In this document: one piece after another, positions 1-11,451 of the stretch
Layout: the number at the start of each line of letters is the position of its first letter
How positions within the stretch are numbered: position 1 is the stretch's first letter
Assembly: GCA_018343915.1 (NCBI GenBank)
Contig: JABRWF010000003.1
Span: forward strand, 5,394,001-5,458,000
From: Agroathelia rolfsii
Taxonomy: Eukaryota; Basidiomycota; Agaricomycetes; Amylocorticiales; Amylocorticiaceae
Length of the DNA stretch: 64,000 nucleotides
Direction: 5' to 3'
The notes under the pieces: generated by a model
Database searches by the model: none
Told to the model about the DNA's origin: nothing
What the model saw: only the letters and a program-made list of their open reading frames with translations
Program-made: the position numbers and the translations under genes

Positions 1-320
1 CATGAACGAGCCTGTCCTCTCCAATCCAGGACGACCGGTGGGCATTTCAGGCTCTGATGGAGACGAAGGGGTCGACATGGTCCAAGATGGGAAACGGCGA
101 AGGGCTCGGTGTTGGCTTCGAGTTGGCCGAAGTGCCAGTGGCAGAGGGCGGTCGTAGTTGCTGGCGAAACCAGGCTGGTGGAAGTACTGGGCTTGTTTAT
201 CCCGGAGCTTCTGCGCATGTTTTTGCTTGGGGTTTCGTCCATCCGGTTGTTGTGGGGGGCTAGCCAGCAGGCAGGCAACGACCCAATGCGTAGAAATGAC
301 ATGATGTGTACTTGTACAGT
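1..320. other. Unresolved coding-like left edge
   Basis: This GC-rich stretch stays open in more than one frame on both strands, so a gene probably runs off the left edge. On the plus strand one frame is open to a stop at about 264. On the minus strand another frame reads a Ser/Pro-rich stretch out of the window. I recognise no domain, and the strand cannot be chosen from this piece alone. The roughly 240 bases after it (320-560) look non-coding and AT-rich. Confidence 0.25.
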
Positions 321-559
321 ATAAGTATTATCGTATCTCTGACTACTATTCCACTCTACCATAAACTAATGCGAGTGAACACACGCCGCGTCCGTGGCCG
401 AGGCTCACAATTTCACATGCAGATCCGGAATGATGTTAATAATAACAATAAAAAGTAAGAAGCACATCATGATCTAGGCATGAATATGAATTGTTGTACG
501 TGGTTCTACAGACAAGCAAAGACAGTAACCTCGGTGAGAAGTTTTCTTGGCTAGCTTGA

Positions 560-790
560 TTCGAGACTGTGTCCCGATTTCCTGGAATACATCCCCAAAG
601 GCCGAATGCTATATACAGGATAGAAAGAACAGATGATGGACCAACGTAGTTGTATTCTTGACTTCAGCGTCAACGCCATCGAATGTCCAACCACTACCGA
701 TAGGACCGCCTCCGTTAACAGTCATAGGGGACTATGCTATGGCCGAATCTCTGTCGTCGACAATGACATAAAGATCAGACATCCTCAGAA
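560..790 (-). pseudogene. Truncated, nonsense-bearing copy of the beta-sandwich membrane protein gene
   Basis: Read on the minus strand from 790, this begins MSDLYVIVDDRDSAIA and then hits TAG. It is clearly homologous to the first exon of the intact gene ending at 8752, which begins MSGLHVIVDDRDSAITWSP. The stop sits where the intact copy has the Trp codon TGG. After the stop the frame continues with the same residues (SPMTVNGGGP, GSGWTFDGVDAE). The similarity crosses the first intron and fades about 20 bases into the second exon, so only exon 1, intron 1 and a scrap of exon 2 remain. No later exons lie downstream. This is a partial dispersed duplicate that has decayed. The alternative, a sequencing error, would not explain the missing remainder. 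Confidence 0.8.
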
Positions 791-1648
791 AGTGAGGTGA
801 ATGTAAATGAGTGCGATGATAAATAGCAAGGGAGGCGGGGGGGGGGGCAACAGAAACAAGGTCGGGGTTAGCTTGAAAGAGGCCTGGTAATGTGGGACGG
901 GGGATGCTGTAACTGGGTAAGGTTTGCATCACTATCTCTATTTTATGCAGCGCTCGAACAAACAAACAATTATCCACTTGATAGTTGTGGATAACCTATT
1001 CGGGGGGACGCCATCTTGTCCACAATATAGAATTCCATGGTTTGAAGAGAAACAAAAGAGGAGGATCGCATAACAAGGTAAGTTTCGGGCCATGATTCTC
1101 TGGTGAATAAGGAAACAGTTCAATCAAGGTTAGAAGCTGTAATTGAGACTGGAGAAAGATAGGATATGACGACAAGCAGCTGGTAAGTTCCAGTGAGTGC
1201 TTGTGATAGAATAGGACCTCACTCATGGCCTATGACGGCAGCTGCTGGCGCCAGAATAGCGTGACCTTGAGCTCGACTTGTGACAGGGACTGTTACTGTT
1301 ACATGTCACATGTGATCAACTGTTATCACGTGTGTACCAATACTATCGCCTGCCACCCTCAGTCCAGAGGAGCGTCAACATCTTCATTAGAACAGATGAG
1401 CCTGAGAGAGCTGGCCATGGTGCCATCACTCTAACCTCATGCAGATATCAAACATTCAGTTCATAATAATAATAATAATACCAAGGGCGCCTATCAGCTT
1501 CTACATCTACATGTCAGGTCGTTCTCCTGCCGCGCTGCTACCACATGTGTAATCAAGACTCATAAATACTTCCAGCGCTCCTCAGTGCTCCAAGTCAGTC
1601 CCTAGCTCATCAGAGTTCTTCGCCTCTACCTTCGAGTATCCTTTAACT
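791..1648. other. Intergenic region upstream of the NACHT gene
   Basis: I see no gene here. The open frames are short and lack coding character. A run of G lies at 838-847 and an AAT microsatellite at about 1463-1480. ATAAATA near 1562-1568 is placed like a TATA element, about 85 bases before the ATG at 1649, and probably belongs to the promoter of the NACHT gene. Confidence 0.5.
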
Positions 1649-4600
1649 ATGCAGACAACTCAAGACACTCAGAAATTTGTTTTATCCATCTCGGGTAGGA
1701 ATAGACGAACCAATAGAGACGTCCTTTATTGTGGTTTTGACTGTTCGCATCGGATACACAGATATATCTTGCAGCGGCCTCCCTCGTGTAGGCAGATTCC
1801 TGAAGCATCAAGGATCTTTCTATGTCGAAGCTGCCATCGCGGGAGGCACTAGACGCACGGCTACATCCAAGCCTTCTGGCGACCCTTCATGGGAAGATAC
1901 GGTGCTCAAATTGTTAGTTTATCAACCGTTCCATCTTGTCTTCTGGAGCTCATATTCCCATAGCGATCTTGATGGTGGCGGGCAGCTCGCACTCCAAGTC
2001 ATTGACGAACACCGGGCTGGAAAACCAAAGTTGATCGGCACGCTAGTGTCTCCAATCGAGATAACAGGCGATTTCCCAGACAAAAAAAGTAGGATTGACT
2101 TTTATTTATTTATTCAATAAACACTTGGACTATCAATGATGGTGTACCTATTCAGCGTTATCCAGGCAGCGTCTCGTTCTTGTGAAAAAGGACAAGGGAA
2201 CTAGCACCATTAGCTTCACACTCACCCGTCTGGAACACGCTGATGGGTCGGAACCCGTGCGCGAACAAATGGAGCTGGCGGCCGCAGGTGCTAGCAGGGT
2301 TGCGAAGGAGGAGAGGGTAGAGAAACGCTTGGGACAAATATCTGGAGCCGACAAAGCCATTGAGAATGTGAAAAAGGTTGTTGATCCTTGGAAATCATTG
2401 TTGACGAAAGTGCGAATCGTAGTTGAGGTTGGAAAAACGATAGCCCAAGTGAGTCATGACTTGTCTACTCTAAAACTCGGCCCTCATGAATTTGTTGTTT
2501 CTCAGATTCATCCCTATGCTCAGATGGTCTGGTCGATACTATCACCCGTCCTCGAGGTCCGTGTTCGCATTAATTAGCATTACACTCCTTAATCATGAGT
2601 TGCAGGCCATCAAGGAGCAAGTCGAAAGAGATGAAAGGATGGTAGGACTTGTTGGCGTTATGGATGATGCCTACTTTTTCGTGGACGTTATGAGGCCTCT
2701 GGAAATCGAAGGTCTGGACGACGCTCGCAAGGGGATTCTCAAGCAAATGCTGCAGCAGACGTACGACTGTGCATGGTTCATTCGTACCTACACCTCCCAT
2801 GGGTTCCGTGAGTCGATTCTTCTCCCTGCAACACTGGCGGATTCGCTAATGGCCCTCAAGTCGAGCGTGGTGTCACTGGTATGACAACCAATCATGACAA
2901 GATCGTAGAGCAATACAAAGCCACTTTCCGCACACTCAAGGAACATTACAAGGTCAGAAGCTCGATGGAGATTGAGCTCACCATCCATCGAACGCTGGAC
3001 GTCGTGGAGACAACATGTAAGAAGGCTACATTGTCACCACATATAAGGTTCTCATTTGAGTTTAGACGACCGACAAGTGCTCGAGGGCATGGCGTTTACG
3101 CCGGAACATGAACTTCCTAATGAATGCTTGCCTAGAACACGCGAGGCGATAACGGCGGAAATCATAGAGTGGATCAATCGTCCGTCCGCGACACCCGAAA
3201 ATCCTGAACCTTGCGTATACTGGCTTCATGGTGTCGCCGGCTGTGGAAAAACAGCAATTGCCTCTACCATTGTTCGGCGACTTGAAGGCGTCCGACGCTG
3301 CGCTCGGTACTTCTTTGATGCGTCTAGACAAAGCGGAGCAGGCCCACAGTACATGTTCAGTACCCTCTCACGTAAATTAGCCGACCTGGATCTCAAATGG
3401 CGGGAATCTCTGGTGAAGATCGTAGAATCATCGAAGCAAATACAGACTACCCTGAGCGTCACAGAGCAATTCAAGAACTTTATCATGATACCGGCGTTGG
3501 ATTTCAAGCCAATGGGGCCCATTCTAATCGTGATTGATGCGTTGGACGAGAGCGACTCAAAACAGGACCGGGCACAGCTTCTGCAGATGCTTGGCCGTCT
3601 TAACGAGCTAGGCCCTCGCGGGCATTTTCGATTCCTCATCACATCGCGTCCAGAGGATGACATACAAAAGATCTTCAAAAACAAACCTTGGGTTTTTTCG
3701 AGAGACCTCGCCGACGCTGACAAGTCTTCGACCAATGACGATATCCGTCTCTACGTTCATGAGGAGTTATCTCAAGCGGCGTCGGATGGACTGACTGGGG
3801 AACACTACAAGGGTGCGGTGGACTTGGTCGTTTCTCGTGCAGAGCATCTATTCCAGTGGGCCTTTATCGCGTGCAGCTACATCCGGGGTACTTGGGAACC
3901 CGGTGTCGATCCCGTCGAGCGCTACAAAAATCTTCACATACGCTCGGTTGGGTAAGCTTGACGAATTGTACACCAAGGTGTTGAGGGGCATATATGGATC
4001 TGGCGAAAATGACAGGATCGTGCGATTTCGCAAAGTTCTTTGGAGGATTCTCTCAGTGCGAGAGCCGCTGTCACTAGACGCGCTGACGGAACTTGATCTA
4101 CGGCCGAAGGAGGAAAGCAAGCGAGAAATCAAGCTCATTGTGCGCTTTCTTGGCTCGCTACTAAAGGGCGCTGACAACCACTACGAACCTATTCAACCTC
4201 TACATGCATCATTCAGGGAGTTTTTGCTAGATCCTGAACGAAGTACCGATTTCTACGTTGGGACTGGCTCAGATAACTAAATCCTGGCTCGATCGTCGTT
4301 ACTAGTCATGAACAAGGGTTTACAATTCAATATATGCAACCTCGAAACATCCTACCTCCCGAATCGAGATGTCGAAAACTTATCGGATCGGGTCAGAAAG
4401 AACATTCCAGGGCACCTTTCATACGCGTGCCGATACTTTGCGGAGCACATAGGCGACTGCGAATCTAGCAAAGAGGACCTATTCAAATCGATTGTTGAAT
4501 TTCTAAACAAGAAGCTTCTTTTTTGGCTGGAAGCGCTGAGCTTGTTGAAAAATATCTCGCGAGCATTGACCGAGTTATTAGCGTTACAAGCATGGGTCAA

Positions 4601-5691
4601 GGTATGGATAACCGCTGATGACGACAGGTATGGTCGTACTGAACAAAAATTTGACAGAATAATAATACGGGGAACAAGGATGTAGAGGCGTTTATAGGTG
4701 ATGCCATACGATTTGTACAAGCATACGGCGGAGTAATGGAAATGAGCACACCCCATATCTATTTATCGCTAATCGCATTCATCCCTCCTGGCTTACCTCT
4801 GCACAAGACATACTCAAGTGACTACCCCCGTGGGCTCAAAGTAGCCTCGGATAGTCGACAATCGGTGAAATGGACATCAATGCTATTGCAAATCCCAACC
4901 TCAGGGTCTGTTTGGGCGGTTGGATTCTCTCCTAATGGCAAGCTTATCGTCTCCGGCTCGGATGACTCGACTGTTCGGGTCTGGGACATGCACACAGGCC
5001 AGCCAGTTGGTGATCCATTCCAAGGTCACACCTCATTGGTCACATCGGTGGGATTCTCGCCTGACGGCAACCTCGTCGTCTCCGGCTCGGATGACAAGAC
5101 TGTTCGGGTCTGGGACGTGCACACAGGCCAGCCAGTTGGTGATCCATTCCAAGGTCACACCTCATCGGTCACATCGGTGGGATTCTCGCCTGACGGCAAC
5201 CTCGTCGTCTCCGGCTCGTATGACGAGACTGTTCGGGTATCCAATATGCAATCTAGAACTCGTAAATCTATTTATCTTTCTTTAATATCTTCCCCTTATG
5301 CTGATTACAGCTATCTTTAGCGTTTTCATTTCCTGGTAATTCTCCTATTTTTCTTTCTGCTAATTACTCAATCTGACATTTGCCAAGATTCTACACACTT
5401 AGACAATACAGGTATATACTTTCCTTATCATTCTTTTTTTTATTACAGTTTACTTATTGTCTTTTTTAATTGTTTACTTTGTTTCTAGTGTGCTATACTG
5501 ACTCATCTATCATTAATAAAGATGGATGGATTCAAGGACCATCTAATGAGCTTCTATTCTGGGTCCCACCTTCATATCGTACATGTCTTTGGAGGCCTAG
5601 TAATATTGCTGTTATTGGTCGAAACTCGGTGAAGCTTGATTTGTCACAATTCGTTCATGGTACCAAGTGGCATCAATGCCGCAAATTATAA
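1649..5691 (+). pseudogene. C2-NACHT-WD40 (NLR-like STAND protein), disrupted
   Basis: The gene model starts at 1649 (MQTTQDTQKF). Exons: 1649-1694, 1762-1912, 1964-2088, 2156-2448, 2506-2556, 2606-2807, 2861-3016, 3066-about 4601, 4679-about 5262, then short unresolved pieces and a last exon ending at 5691. The order is an N-terminal C2-like domain (FVLSIS...LPRVGRF, DPSWEDTVLKF), a helical region, then a NACHT NTPase with Walker A GVAGCGKTA and Walker B LIVIDALDES. After these come the post-NACHT helices, three WD40 repeats and the family-typical C-terminal cap (DGWI...LLFWVPP...GTKWHQC). Fungal NLR-like proteins of this build are thought to act in non-self recognition and programmed cell death. 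Two lesions break it. The frame shifts between 3921 and 3945 (one base extra or two missing near an A5 run), and TAA stands at 4278-4280 inside conserved sequence. Only three WD40 units remain, where relatives usually have many more. The function is probably lost, unless one or both lesions are assembly errors. Confidence 0.85.
4922..5238 (+). repeat. Tandem 129-bp WD40-coding repeat, about 2.5 units
   Basis: Units begin at 4922, 5051 and 5180, exactly 129 bp (43 codons) apart. Units 2 and 3 differ at about three positions over the first 57 bases of the unit. The second halves of units 1 and 2 differ at two positions over about 66 bases. Each encodes a WD40 blade (GFSPDGNLVVSGSDD, TVRVWD, TGQPVGDPFQGHT). 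The third unit breaks off where Trp-Asp should follow VRV. Such identity points to recent duplication or gene conversion, which is known for WD repeats of fungal NLR-like genes. Confidence 0.9.
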
Positions 5692-6877
5692 TTCTCTCCC
5701 GCTTTCTATTTCTCGCCTTTCCAAGTTATATACGTCTATTTCGATCTTCCATCTCACGTGTTAAATACAACTGTAGCCTTTTATATTCTTGCTTCCACTC
5801 TCTTTGATTTTATCTATTCACTTGATAAATATTTGTTGTTAATCAAATCAATTTCTTGGAGGTTGTGTCCTATTTACAACCATCACTACAATATCAAAAT
5901 TGTTTCTACAAATAAAAGCATGTTTTCTGATTGCATTTAAATGTTGCTCTTAGCATTGCTATGCTCTTCGTTGTAGTTCTATCTTGGACTATAATTATTT
6001 TATTATTATAGTTGTTGCTCTAAAATCAATATCTCTTTATAGCTCCATTAGTAATTTGGCTAGTTGTCACTTTTTTAGCCAATAAAAGAACCATCCTTTT
6101 TTCCCCTGAAAAACCACTCAACCGTAGGTGCCTCACTATCCATGTGCATATTCCAACTTATTCCGGTAGGTCAGTAAACCCTCTCTGCAAAATCTAGTTC
6201 GACAAGCGCGCTGTATCCCCACATCGATTTGCAAGAACATACCACTGCTCACAATGGCAGTATAGAGGCTGTCTTGTGCTGCAACGTGATTGAAACTTTG
6301 TTCATGCGTAAGCCCATGGACGAGACATTCACTACTGCAGCTACGCTAAGGACGAAGGCTCTCTACGCACATCTAAATTTATCTGAAAAATAGAATAAAA
6401 AAAGTAACAATAAAATAATTCTTATCTGACGATAATAATAATAAACTAATAGGGCACTCACGGTCAGACGAAAGCTTCATTGGCATGTCGACGACCAGTT
6501 GTAAACAAAATAAGTCAAGGCTATTTGTATTATTGCATTCAAGAATACCGGCAACTCAAGTTAACATTGTGAGACAAGTAGCAACAAATCAGCGAGTATG
6601 TGGTACGGTATTGTAAAATCAAAACATATAAAGAGATAAAGAAAACAAATGTGAGTACAGAAAGAGCGACTTAGTATTCGATCATGAACAGGCGATCCAT
6701 TATGGGGGTGGGTTCAAGTGATGTTAAGGGCTCCTTGGTACAGATCAATGTATCGGAGACGATAGAGATGACAATGAAAGAAAAAAAAGGAGAAGAAACA
6801 GAAAACAATAGCTACCAAAAGAATATCGAAATGAAAAAAAACCGTCCTGATAAATACGATGGTATAAACTGTCACCA
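5692..6877. other. AT-rich intergenic region with one unexplained open frame
   Basis: Most of this 1.2 kb is AT-rich and non-coding in appearance, continuing the low GC of the 3' end of the NACHT gene. One frame on the plus strand is open for about 73 codons from 6174 to the TAG ending at 6393. It lacks an early ATG but reads with protein-like composition (HNGSIEAVLCCNVIETLF). I cannot join it to upstream exons or assign a family. The end of the region is the 3' flank of the minus-strand gene that stops at 6878. Confidence 0.4.
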
Positions 6878-8752
6878 CTAATCGGGCGTGTACGATGGCG
6901 GAGCGGTAAGCACAGTGTCAATCGGACCGCGATAGCCACTATCTTGCTCCTGCGTCGTCGATTCGTGCTCGCGCACGCCGTTCACAACTACCGATATCTT
7001 GCCCGCACCCAGACCCTGCGGTTGCCCCGCCTGCCGGATAGGCGGTGCTGGCATGGGTCGTGGAGGCGGTGGAGTATTGGGAGAAGTAGCGGTACTGGTA
7101 GCAGGAGGCGACCAGGGCGATTGCATTATGTTTGGCATCGGCGGTGCTGCACCTCCATTACTGCTGCCCTGGCTCAGGTATCGCTCGCGGGGCTGACCCT
7201 CGCCATAGCCGTAAGGTGCGACGCCGTATGAAGACGAGTCTGACGGGTTATTGGGCGATTGTGGACCGTCGTAGCGGGATTGGTTACTGGTGTACATGGA
7301 AGATGAGTGTTGTAAAGATGCAGTATTGACATCGGTAGTGGGATAGCTTGGCGCATAAGGGATATCATCGCCTTGGTATGTGTTCATCACTTGACCTGCA
7401 ACGAGAAATGATGTCAGTAAAACTATAGTATGTAAATTATTCAGAATGAAGTCGGAATATTTACCATAGTTGACCTTGCTAGGATCCGGTGGGTCAAACT
7501 GGCCTTCATGTCGTCTCCGGCGACGGTAGAGGAGTGCGAGGAGAAGGAGGCCGATGAAAACGATACCACCAACCACGCCGCCGACGATGGCACCAATGTG
7601 CGAGTTGCCTTTTGACGATGGTCCAGTTGGGGTCGAGGTCGAGGTCGAAGTCGAGTTACCTAAAGGGATAAACGCCGTGGGCGATGTGACCAGGAAGAAG
7701 TCGAGGTATAGTGAGCCCGGCTGGAGGGCGGTAAGCGTGAGGGTATGGACCCCACTACCTGTGGGCGTCACAGTGAATAGATGGTAGTTCCAAGCCAAAC
7801 CACCAGCGACATTGTTTGAACTAGCTATAGAGGCGGGAATGGAGATTGTATTAGAGGTATCTCCATCAAGTATGTATGATGCAATCATCGTCTGACTGGC
7901 GGTAGTAGGGATAGCGCCCCAAGCTTCAAGGACAGTTCCTGCATTCGGTGTTATGATTCGAACCGACATTAACGTGGTGGTAGTGGCGAGACCCAACATT
8001 ACCTTCGAAGTAGACTGTGGCCTGTGCGCCTACAGAGCTTGCCATATTGATAGAGCTGTTGTAGCTCATGAAGCTCTCTCCGTTGAAGTTCGGAGGACTA
8101 TTTTGAGTCCAACCAGTCGATGAATAGTGTATAAAAGGGCTTGTATCGTCGATAAATAGGTATGGGCTCCCATTACTCAGCGACGCATTTTGTGAGGGTT
8201 CATAGATGATGTAGTCGAAGAAGTTATCGAGAGAGGTACCCGTGTCGTTTGCGTTCACGAGCGTGAGCTGAAGCTGGTGCTCTCCATCATCCAGAGTGCC
8301 AGAGGAATAGACCTCTTGGTGGAATGTGGGACTGGATGCATTCTGTGCCCAAGTCTTCGCATGGCCGCCGTCGACGGTGAAATTGTAAGTTGAAATCGGA
8401 TAGTTGTCTAGCGTGGCATAAACACTAATGGAGGTACCTATCACAGAATAGTGAGCAAAGATTTCGTACACAGAAGTGGATCTATATCTGTAAATGAAAC
8501 GCATACCATTGAAGGAGAAGTTCATGGTCGAGCCCGTATACCCTGATTTTCTAGAATATATGCCCATGGACTCAATGAGATATACAGCATTAAAAAAAAA
8601 GGATGATGGACTAACGTCGTCGTATTCCTGAATTCAGCATCAACGCCATCGAAGGTCCATCCACTGCCAAAAGGGCCTTTTCCATCGACAGTCATGGGAG
8701 ACCATGTTATGGCCGAGTCTCTGTCGTCGACGATGACATGAAGACCAGACAT
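6878..8752 (-). CDS. Single-pass membrane protein with two extracellular beta-sandwich domains
   Basis: Five exons: 8752-8616, 8550-8507, 8437-8003, 7938-7465 and 7395-6878. All junctions are GT-AG and in phase, giving 535 residues. The first domain opens with VDDRDSAITWSP and the second with FIDDTSPFIHYSSTGW. Each runs on to the pattern F.G(T)...VYA or VLEAWG, typical of a galactose-binding-like beta-sandwich found in many Agaricomycete surface proteins. Several N-x-S/T sites fit an extracellular location. A Gly-rich membrane segment (IGAIVGGVVGGIVFIGLLLL) is followed by RRRRR. A Pro/Ser/Tyr-rich cytoplasmic tail of about 200 residues comes next. No cleavable signal peptide is visible in front of the first domain. 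The ligand is unknown, and a role as adhesin or receptor is inference. Related loci lie at about 560-790 and 27608-29285. Confidence 0.85.
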
Positions 8753-9776
8753 TGTCCAGCGGCAGTGCGAGAGGGAACGGAGGGATTGATGGTGACTGTC
8801 GAAAGAGAGGAAAGAAATACGGTCAGGAACCTGCCTGCCTGGAGCGTGCGATCAGGTCTGAAACACAGAGAGCAAGACAAGGCGAGGCGGGGTCGGTTAA
8901 GATGTAATTAACCAGGGGCGTGCACGCTAAATGACAGGCACTCTTCCCGGTCAATGCGATCTATAGTATATACTGTGAATAGTCCAGGAATCTGTCTGCA
9001 GCTGGAAGAAGAAAAAAAGTATGGAAAGATAGGTCGATATACAAGTAGGATTCGGAGCAGCACCAAACTGCCTAGCAGCCGTTGGGGAGGGAGGCACCCA
9101 GCACAGCGACACAATTGTGGCTGAAGATGGACCCAAGTGTGGCCACAGCCATCCCCATCAGCACGTGCTTCTTGCGATCGCTTTCGCTCCGCCTCCTCCA
9201 TCACTTCTTGGGGGCCCTCAATTTTGATTCTGTCCATGCCTTATAGCACTTGGTACTCCGGATCTACATAGCACATAGTTGCTCTTTTGCCATCTGATTC
9301 ATCCTACCACATGCTAGGGTGTGTGCATGCAAATGTATAATTTAACTAGAGAAATTCTTAACCTCGTCCCGATCACGGGTCCGAACCGGCACACAGGCGG
9401 AGAGAAGTGGCGGTGTTTCCAAGACACTGTTGATCGAGGATAGACGCCCATCTCTTTACCGGCTGATTCCCTGAATCCAATCATTCACAAGGGCTCCTGT
9501 TGCACTTGCTAACAAAAATGTCTAATATGTTTGGAATTACATATTTGTATATGCATACATGCAAAAAGGACAACAATAGGTCAAAATGTGCTATTATACA
9601 AAGGAGGCCGTCACCAGCGTGTATCGAAATGGGATGCGTGCAATTGGGCTGATAATATAAATGCTTGACTCCTAAGGGATGAAATGCATAAATGGCAAAA
9701 AGAAAAGAAAAAAAATACCGAATGTTCAAATCAGATGATAATAAGATATAAGAGCCTTTCTTGGCATTCACAAAGG
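8753..9776. other. Intergenic region between two minus-strand genes
   Basis: The part next to 8752 should hold the promoter of the membrane protein, and the part next to 9777 the 3' flank of the following gene. A short minus-strand frame at 8908-9237 begins with a charged stretch (MDRIKIEGPQEVMEEAERKR) but changes character and has no recognisable domain, so I do not call it a gene. I see no repeats or RNA genes. Confidence 0.45.
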
Positions 9777-11451
9777 TTACTCCAACTTATCCACCGAACT
9801 TGACCTGGACGAAAGCATGATATGAATCAAGTCGTCCTCCACATTAAGTGGATTTGTGGGGAGTGATGCATTAGAGTTGTGCCGGCCAGGGGTGGTCGAT
9901 TGCTCCTCAGCGTCATCTCCATCGACGTCATCGTCCTCTTCAACGTCACCAAAATTCATGCTCACAGGGGACGCAGTGAGATCCCGGTCCAAGATGGGCT
10001 GTGACCTCAAATGGGTAGAAGACTCGAGTGTGGGTGGCAAGGAGAGCGGCATCAATGGCCGTCTGCGCACTGGAGGTGTGCGCCCTCGGAAGATCATTGA
10101 GGTTGATGGCAATGTGTGTGACGTTGGTTCGACGGGCGTTACCACGGTAGGACTGGTTGCACGTGAGATCGTGCCAAAGTCGTGTGGTGATGGTGTTGAG
10201 TCGGGGTGGAATGGGACCGCAGTGACTGCAGACGGGAAGAATGTGTATGTGTGTCGTGTTCGTGGGTTGTCAATTTGATCATCATTATCATTATCATCTT
10301 TGTGGTCGTCATGGTCCAAAACGCTACCGGTCGAATAGCTATCTGGAAAAAGATTTTCGGCTGCTGCTGAGCACGGTGTATAGCGAGTGCCAAGAGGATT
10401 TCCGCTGTTTGATAAACGAATGAGATGGTAGAAGGGTAGTTCAGCCCAAAAGAACATACCACACTGTGCACGCAATCCCCTCCTTAATACACCCACATGA
10501 CTTGTCGAGAAAATAGATACCATTAACACTCAGCTCGGGGGGAAAGTATTTAACATCCAATGGAGCCACAGAGAATGGCTCGGCAGCATGTGTGGAGAAC
10601 CATATCTGCTGTCGTGAGCGGTGCGATACATGGCGATGGACAACGGCACCGCATCCATTTTGAGATGAAGTCGAAGCAATCGGGGATGAAGGCGGTGGAG
10701 TGGCAGGGTAAAGAGGAAGGACAGAGGGTTGGAATCGACTGGAACGACCGCTGCCTTGGACATTACTGGAGGGAGGCTTGGTCGCGGAACTGGTTGACCC
10801 GCCACACTGAATGACAAAGAGTTGATCGTCTTCGTCCCCTTCACGGATTTTCAGCACCTCGACGGATATACTAGCCAAGTCTGATGAGTCATGGTTTGTA
10901 TTTTCATCTTCATTACCGTTTGCATCATCGACATCGGGCGCAGCGTCTGACCAGGCGACGCCGGCGCTTGCGGTCCAGGCGCCAGCCCAGGGGGCGTTGG
11001 CAATGTACGGAGGAGTAATTAGATGAGCATCAGGAGAGTCAGGAGGATTCCAATGCTGAGCGCGTAGTGGAGATCTGGACATTTGAGGAGGATAATAGGA
11101 AGCTCGAGAGATCATGGTTGGCAAAGCCCGTGGACGGGGGAGGTTGAAGACAAGGGGGTGCAGGGGCTGTAGTTGGTCCTGTTGGTGGTGATCTTGTGGC
11201 TGTTGTTGCCTATGGGATGAAGAAGCGGCGACAGAAGAGGAGGCGTTGTGGCCGAGGCGAATGGCACGACGACGGCGTAGACGGGAAGCCTCACCGGTGC
11301 GGAGGAGGCTGTCGAGAGAGAAGGAAGCATCGACGTCTGGCAAGTCTGGCGCATGTTGTGAGGGAGATTGGGGTAATTGCTGGTCAGCAGGGGACGGAGT
11401 ACGATTGTCCGAGTCGTTGACGTAGTAGCGAGAGCGGAGGTCAAGGGGCAT
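9777..11451 (-). CDS. Largely disordered protein with a conserved Cys-rich (putative zinc-binding) motif
   Basis: Two exons, 11451-10460 and 10404-9777, join in phase to give 539 residues from the ATG at 11451. Most of the protein is Ser/Pro/Gln/Asp-rich and probably disordered. The ordered part straddles the splice site: FSVAPLDVKYFPPELSVNGI, then CGCIKEGIACTVCGNPLG and a further Cys in RYTPC. The spacing (C-x-C, C-x2-C, then a later C) looks like a small zinc-binding knot. The intron falls inside the Cys codon between them. The start is uncertain. An upstream frame (from about 11540) reads GLPWTRVGHEHTSPI and stops looking spliced at GTGAGT, so a first exon upstream is possible. I do not recognise the family. 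A regulatory or ubiquitin-related role would be guesswork. Confidence 0.7.

Noticed and set aside
1225..1434. Plus-strand open frame of 69 codons.
   Set aside because: Its composition is random, with many Cys/His/Ser, and it has no family features.
2879..2901. Possible 23-nt intron in the NACHT gene.
   Set aside because: It is too short. The intron 2808-2860 with GTGAGT fits the frame and consensus better.
3952..3985. Possible 34-nt intron (GTAAGC...GAG) that would restore the frame in the NACHT gene.
   Set aside because: It is shorter than every other intron here and would delete the conserved KLDELYTKVLR-like segment.
8908..9237. Minus-strand open frame with a charged N-terminus.
   Set aside because: It has no recognisable domain, its composition changes abruptly, and no supporting splice pattern was found.
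9481..9771. Minus-strand open frame downstream of the Cys-motif gene.
   Set aside because: It is AT-rich, lies in the probable 3' untranslated region, and has no domain.
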